DNA of 64,000 nt, taken from contig NZ_LGSI01000068.1 in assembly GCF_001698815.1 (NCBI RefSeq), positions 372,001-436,000 on the forward strand, in the 5' to 3' direction. The translations under genes were made by a program, and so were the position numbers. Positions within the stretch are counted from its first letter, which is position 1; every line of letters begins with the position of its first letter. The notes under the pieces are model-generated. The model was not told the origin of the DNA. It saw nothing but the letters and a program-made list of their open reading frames with translations, and searched no databases. This document shows positions 60,603 to 64,000 of this stretch, piece after piece. The stretch is from Pseudomonas syringae. GTDB taxonomy: Bacteria > Pseudomonadota > Gammaproteobacteria > Pseudomonadales > Pseudomonadaceae.

Positions 60603-61109
60603 ATGAAAGAACTCCTGAAACTCTACTTTCTAGTGCTGAAGGTGGTGATCATTGCGTGCCTGGTTTGTATCACTGCGCTGATCTTCACCAACGTAGTGTT
60701 GCGCTACGGCTTCAATTCCGGCTTGTTCTTCACTGAAGAAATTTCCAGGCTGGCATTCGTCTGGCTCGTATTCGCCGGCTCCCAACTCATGCTTCATGAA
60801 AAAGGCCATATCGGCGTCGATATCCTGACCAGCCGTGTCTCGCCCCGAACAGCCAAACACTTATTGACGTTGACCTATCTGCTGATGCTGTTCACAACCT
60901 CGCTGTTTCTCCAGGGCAGCTGGAAGCAGACACTGATCAACCTGCATGTGGGTGCCCCTTCCACCGGCGTTTCCATGGGGTTGTTCTATGGCGCCGGGTT
61001 GGTGTTTTGCGTCTTGAGCACCATTCTGCTCTGCGCTCAATTGGTGAAGCACCTGGCCACACCGGCTGGCGTGCCACTGTCCTCAACCGCACACGGGGTG
61101 CTCAAATAA
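60603..61109 (+). CDS. TRAP transporter small membrane subunit (DctQ-type)
   Basis: A 168-residue protein with four hydrophobic segments (VVIIACLVCITALIFTNVVLR, FFTEEISRLAFVWLVFAGSQ, LLTLTYLLMLFTTSLFLQG, MGLFYGAGLVFCVLSTILL). EEISRLAFVWLVFAGSQLMLHEKGHIGVD is the DctQ family signature region. The start is ATG 60603, where the ribosome-binding site is weak. Its TAA overlaps the ATG of the large subunit (TAATG). Confidence 0.92.
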   Translation: MKELLKLYFLVLKVVIIACLVCITALIFTNVVLRYGFNSGLFFTEEISRLAFVWLVFAGSQLMLHEKGHIGVDILTSRVSPRTAKHLLTLTYLLMLFTTSLFLQGSWKQTLINLHVGAPSTGVSMGLFYGAGLVFCVLSTILLCAQLVKHLATPAGVPLSSTAHGVLK

Positions 61110-62392
61110 TGGCCCTGGGCGTTTTTGTCGGCGTGCTGATGGCCGCCTTGCTCATAGGCGCGCCAATCGCCTATGCACTGATCCTCTGCGGCGTAGCCCT
61201 GATGTGGCTGCTCGGGCTGTTCGACGGCCAGATCATCGCGCAGAACATCATCAACTCGGCGGGCAGCTTTCCGTTGCTGGCCATTCCTCTGTTCATCATC
61301 GCCGGTGAGGTCATGAACAGCGGCGGCCTGTCCAAGCGCATCATCAACCTGGCCATTTCCCTGGTCGGCCATATGCGCGGCGGCCTTGGTTACGTCACCA
61401 TCTTCGCCGGGGTACTGCTCTCCAGCCTGTCCGGGTCGGCACTGGCCGACGCGGCGTCGCTGACGGCGTTGTTACTGCCGATGATGGTCATTGCAGGTTA
61501 CAACCGCAATCGATCCGGCGGCCTGATCGCCTCGGTCTCGGTGCTTGGCTCGATCATCCCGCCCAGCATCGGCTTTGTCGTGCTGGGGGTCGCCTCCGGC
61601 TTGTCGATCACCAAATTGTTCCTGGCGGGTATCGCCCCAGGGCTGATGATCGCCGTTGCACTGGTCATCGCCTGGTGGCTGGTGTCGCGTCGTGACAACG
61701 AAGTCGAACTGAGTCCGAAGGCCTCTGGCAAGGAACGTCTCAAGGCCCTGGCCGACAGCACCTGGGCGCTCTTGTTGCCCGTGATCATCGTGGCCGGCCT
61801 GCGCTTCGGCGTAGTGACGCCTACCGAGGCGGGCGCAGTGGCGAGTGTCTATGCGCTGCTCGTGTCATCGCTGATCTACCGTGAACTCAGCCTGAAATCG
61901 TTCAGCGAGCTGCTGATGCGCGCAGGAAAGACCACTGCGGCTGTCATGTTCCTGGTCGCCGCCGCCTCGATCCCGGCCTGGATGATTACCATCGCGGACA
62001 TCCCAGGACAGATCATCGAGCTCATTCAACCCTTCATGGACAACCCGAAACTGCTGATCGTGGTGTTGATGCTGTTGATTCTGGTGATCTCCATGGTGAT
62101 GGACCTGACACCGACGGTTTTGCTGCTGGCGCCGATCCTCGTACCGGTAGTGACCGCTGCGAACATCGACCCGATCTACTTCGGCGTGCTGTTCATGATC
62201 AATTGCTCCATCGGCCTGATCACACCGCCCGTGGGTACGGTGCTCAACGTCGTCTGTGGAATCGGCAACATGCGCTACGAAGCGCTGCTCAAAGGCACCG
62301 TCCCGTTCCTGATCGCCGAAGTCATCGTTCTCTTCCTTCTGGTGATCTTCCCCGACCTGGTGACTGTTCCGGCGCAATGGTTCGCCCACTAA
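61109..62392 (+). CDS. TRAP transporter large membrane subunit (DctM-type)
   Basis: A 427-residue protein with about twelve membrane segments (MALGVFVGVLMAALLIGAPI onward). The conserved SGSALADAASLTALLLPMM, IIPPSIGFVVLGV, and INCSIGLITPPVGTVLNVVCGIG segments are DctM hallmarks. Starts on the A of the preceding stop and ends 26 bases before the binding-protein gene. It forms the sodium-driven channel. Confidence 0.95.
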   Translation: MALGVFVGVLMAALLIGAPIAYALILCGVALMWLLGLFDGQIIAQNIINSAGSFPLLAIPLFIIAGEVMNSGGLSKRIINLAISLVGHMRGGLGYVTIFAGVLLSSLSGSALADAASLTALLLPMMVIAGYNRNRSGGLIASVSVLGSIIPPSIGFVVLGVASGLSITKLFLAGIAPGLMIAVALVIAWWLVSRRDNEVELSPKASGKERLKALADSTWALLLPVIIVAGLRFGVVTPTEAGAVASVYALLVSSLIYRELSLKSFSELLMRAGKTTAAVMFLVAAASIPAWMITIADIPGQIIELIQPFMDNPKLLIVVLMLLILVISMVMDLTPTVLLLAPILVPVVTAANIDPIYFGVLFMINCSIGLITPPVGTVLNVVCGIGNMRYEALLKGTVPFLIAEVIVLFLLVIFPDLVTVPAQWFAH

Positions 62393-62418
62393 AACAACTG
62401 ACAAGAAAAGGAAAAACC

Positions 62419-63417
62419 ATGAACAAGCAACTAACCGTTCTTGCTGCCCTATTGCTGGCCAGCAGTTTGAGCTTCGCCGCCGAATACAACGCTCGCACGA
62501 TCAAGTTTGCCGCAACCAGCCCGAAGGGAACGCCGCCGGCAATCGGCATGGAGCTGTTTGCCAAGAAGGTCAACGAACGCAGTGGAGGCAAGATCAAGAT
62601 ACGAACCTTCCCCAATGGAGTGCTGGGTGGCGACGTACAGGTGCTCTCCTCGTTGCAGGGTAACGTGGTGGAAATGATGACCTGGAACGCCGGCCTGATG
62701 CTCAATCATGTGACCGACTTCGGCATTCTCGATTTCCCCTTTATCTACAACGATATGGCCAAGGTCGACGCCATGCTGGATGGCGAAGTCGGCAAGATGC
62801 TGATCGACCAGTTACCGGCGAAAAACCTGGTCGGCTTGGCGTTCTGGGAGTTGGGCGTGCGCAACCTGACCAACAACGTCCGGCCAGTGCAGAAAATGGA
62901 AGACATCGCTGGCCTGAAGATTCGCGCGCAACAATCGCCCTTGTTCCTGGACGCGTGGACCGCACTCGGCGCGAATCCAACACCCCTGCCCTTCACCGAA
63001 GTTCACACCGCACTCGAGACCCACACCGTGGACGGTCAGGAAAACCCGGCGGCACTGATCCTCGCCTCAAGGTTCAATGAAGTTCAGAAATACCTGAGTC
63101 TGACTCAGCACAATTACAACCCGCAGATTGTTCTGATCAGCAAGCCCTTCTGGGACACGTTGAATGTGGATGAGAAGGCGCTGCTGACGGAGGTCGCCAT
63201 GGAAGTGCGCCTTGAGCAACGCGAGATTTCCCGCCAGGCCGACAGCACAACGATTGCCGAACTGCGCAGTTCCGGCATGCAAGTCAACGAACTGGCTCCC
63301 GAAGAGATCGCGCGCATTCAGCAAAAGGTTCGTCCTGTGATCGAAAAATACGCCGCGCAGATCAATCCCGAACTGGTGAGCAAAGTCTACAAGGCCATGG
63401 ATTACCAGCCGCAATAA
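62419..63417 (+). CDS. TRAP transporter substrate-binding protein (DctP-type)
   Basis: A 332-residue periplasmic protein. The signal peptide ends near SLSFAAEYNARTIKFA (residues 17-21). The DctP pattern includes LFAKKVNERSGGKIKIRTFPNG, the DFPFIYNDMAKVDAML stretch, the GLKIRAQQSPLF arginine (usual carboxylate ligand) and GQENPAALI. A carboxylate or sugar-acid ligand is therefore likely. GAAAAGGAAAA precedes ATG 62419. Confidence 0.95.
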   Translation: MNKQLTVLAALLLASSLSFAAEYNARTIKFAATSPKGTPPAIGMELFAKKVNERSGGKIKIRTFPNGVLGGDVQVLSSLQGNVVEMMTWNAGLMLNHVTDFGILDFPFIYNDMAKVDAMLDGEVGKMLIDQLPAKNLVGLAFWELGVRNLTNNVRPVQKMEDIAGLKIRAQQSPLFLDAWTALGANPTPLPFTEVHTALETHTVDGQENPAALILASRFNEVQKYLSLTQHNYNPQIVLISKPFWDTLNVDEKALLTEVAMEVRLEQREISRQADSTTIAELRSSGMQVNELAPEEIARIQQKVRPVIEKYAAQINPELVSKVYKAMDYQPQ

Positions 63418-63498
63418 CGATGCCGGACATACGGCCGGCCCTGCGCTGGCCGTCCCACTCAGCGCACGCTTTTTAAACAATAAAGAGGAAGCAACACC

Positions 63499-64000
63499 AT
63501 GAAAATTTCGGTCGCACAGATCCACCCGGTGGCTGGTAATCCGCTGCAAACCATCGACAGAGTTGCCCAACTGTCGCGTCAAGCCGCAGAAGAAGGATCG
63601 CGTCTGATCGCATTTGCCGAATGCCTGTTGACCGGAGGCTCCTTCGACAGCCGCGAAGAACTGGAAGAAGGTGCCATCAGTCTCGATGCACTCGACCCCT
63701 TGCTCACGGCCACGGCTGAAACCGGCATCCACATTGTCGTCGGTTTCTATGAAAAATACGCCGAGTCGATCTTCAATACAGCCGCACTGATCGGCCCCAA
63801 AGGAATCATAGGCCTGCATCGCAAGCGTCATCTGCCGTTCATGATCGGTGACCGCTTCACTGATCGCCCAGCAGAATGGACGCCGCCGGTATTCGACACT
63901 GAGATCGGCCGTATCGGCCTGGCCATCTGCTACGAAATCCGCTTCCCCGAAGTCATTCGCACCCTGGCACTGGAGGGCGCTGACATCGTTATCCTGCCTG
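63499..64000 (+). CDS. Nitrilase-superfamily carbon-nitrogen hydrolase, 3' part beyond the window
   Basis: Only the first 167 residues are visible. All three catalytic residues of the family are present: E41 (FAECLLTGG), K109 (LHRKRHLPF) and C144 (AICYEIRFPE). Such enzymes hydrolyse amides, N-carbamoyl groups or (rarely) nitriles. The start is ATG 63499, with AGAGGAAG upstream. It lies 81 bases after the TRAP binding-protein gene in the same direction and may be in that operon. With KdgD divergent, the substrate could be an amide or carbamoyl derivative of a carboxylic acid. The end is cut off by the window. Confidence 0.88.
   Translation, partial: MKISVAQIHPVAGNPLQTIDRVAQLSRQAAEEGSRLIAFAECLLTGGSFDSREELEEGAISLDALDPLLTATAETGIHIVVGFYEKYAESIFNTAALIGPKGIIGLHRKRHLPFMIGDRFTDRPAEWTPPVFDTEIGRIGLAICYEIRFPEVIRTLALEGADIVILP

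Noticed and set aside
1..64000. CRISPR arrays, prophage genes, intact insertion sequences
   Set aside because: No regularly spaced repeats, no integrase, transposase or phage structural genes were seen on reading either strand.

Overview
The window looks like a chromosomal segment of a Pseudomonas species, most likely of the fluorescens group. The basis is overall gene content and style: a membrane PQQ glucose dehydrogenase, a FecI/FecR/TonB-receptor cassette, AAnAAnAA (Hfq/Crc-type) leaders, many LysR/AraC/IclR regulators, and GC-rich coding DNA with long spurious antisense frames. Identifications rest on reading motifs and gene order; no database search was possible. I see no phage, plasmid, CRISPR array or intact insertion sequence. 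The window is almost entirely accessory catabolism, transport and regulation.

Layout. 1-2340: the 3' end of an AraC/GlxA-type regulator, a Fic protein with an inhibitory S-x3-E-G motif and a C-terminal winged helix, and a tRNA-Cys with a broken copy of its own 3' tail nearby. 2592-8728: gcd, then an MtlR-like AraC regulator divergent from an MtlE-like binding protein and a polyol-type SDR, with the expected permeases and ATPase absent. 8827-18224: a tightly overlapping operon (PotABCD-type ABC transporter, three flavoproteins, a small [2Fe-2S] subunit, RidA) with a divergent NocR/OccR-like LysR gene, which I read as an opine-like or imino-acid/amine catabolic unit. 18217-21991: LysR with an EamA exporter, and an aldo-keto reductase with LysR.

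22193-33081: a probable aromatic catabolic block. It has an SphA-type outer-membrane protein, an MFS carrier, an isoeugenol/lignostilbene-type carotenoid-cleavage oxygenase, an FAA hydrolase, IclR, an FAD aromatic hydroxylase, an extradiol-type VOC dioxygenase, an aldehyde dehydrogenase and an AraC regulator. Together these could cleave a phenylpropenoid or stilbene side chain to an aldehyde, oxidise and hydroxylate it, open the ring and hydrolyse the product. 33226-36933: a sensor kinase, a porin and a short PstS-like periplasmic protein in a row without a response regulator. 36913-43547: xylose uptake and isomerisation (xylR, xylA, xylFGH; no xylB).

43661-52336: a betaine-demethylation block (OpuAC-type binding protein, DgcA/StcD-like demethylase, ProC-like reductase, TetR, LysR, GbcA-like Rieske oxygenase, GbcB-like reductase). 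It is best read as proline betaine (stachydrine) or a related N-methyl compound. Repeated AATGTAC half-sites occur at two of its promoters. 52373-59007: a chemoreceptor, then a periplasmic esterase, TonB siderophore receptor, FecR and FecI. 59311-64000: a KdgD-type dehydratase divergent from a TRAP transporter and a nitrilase-superfamily amidohydrolase cut by the window edge.
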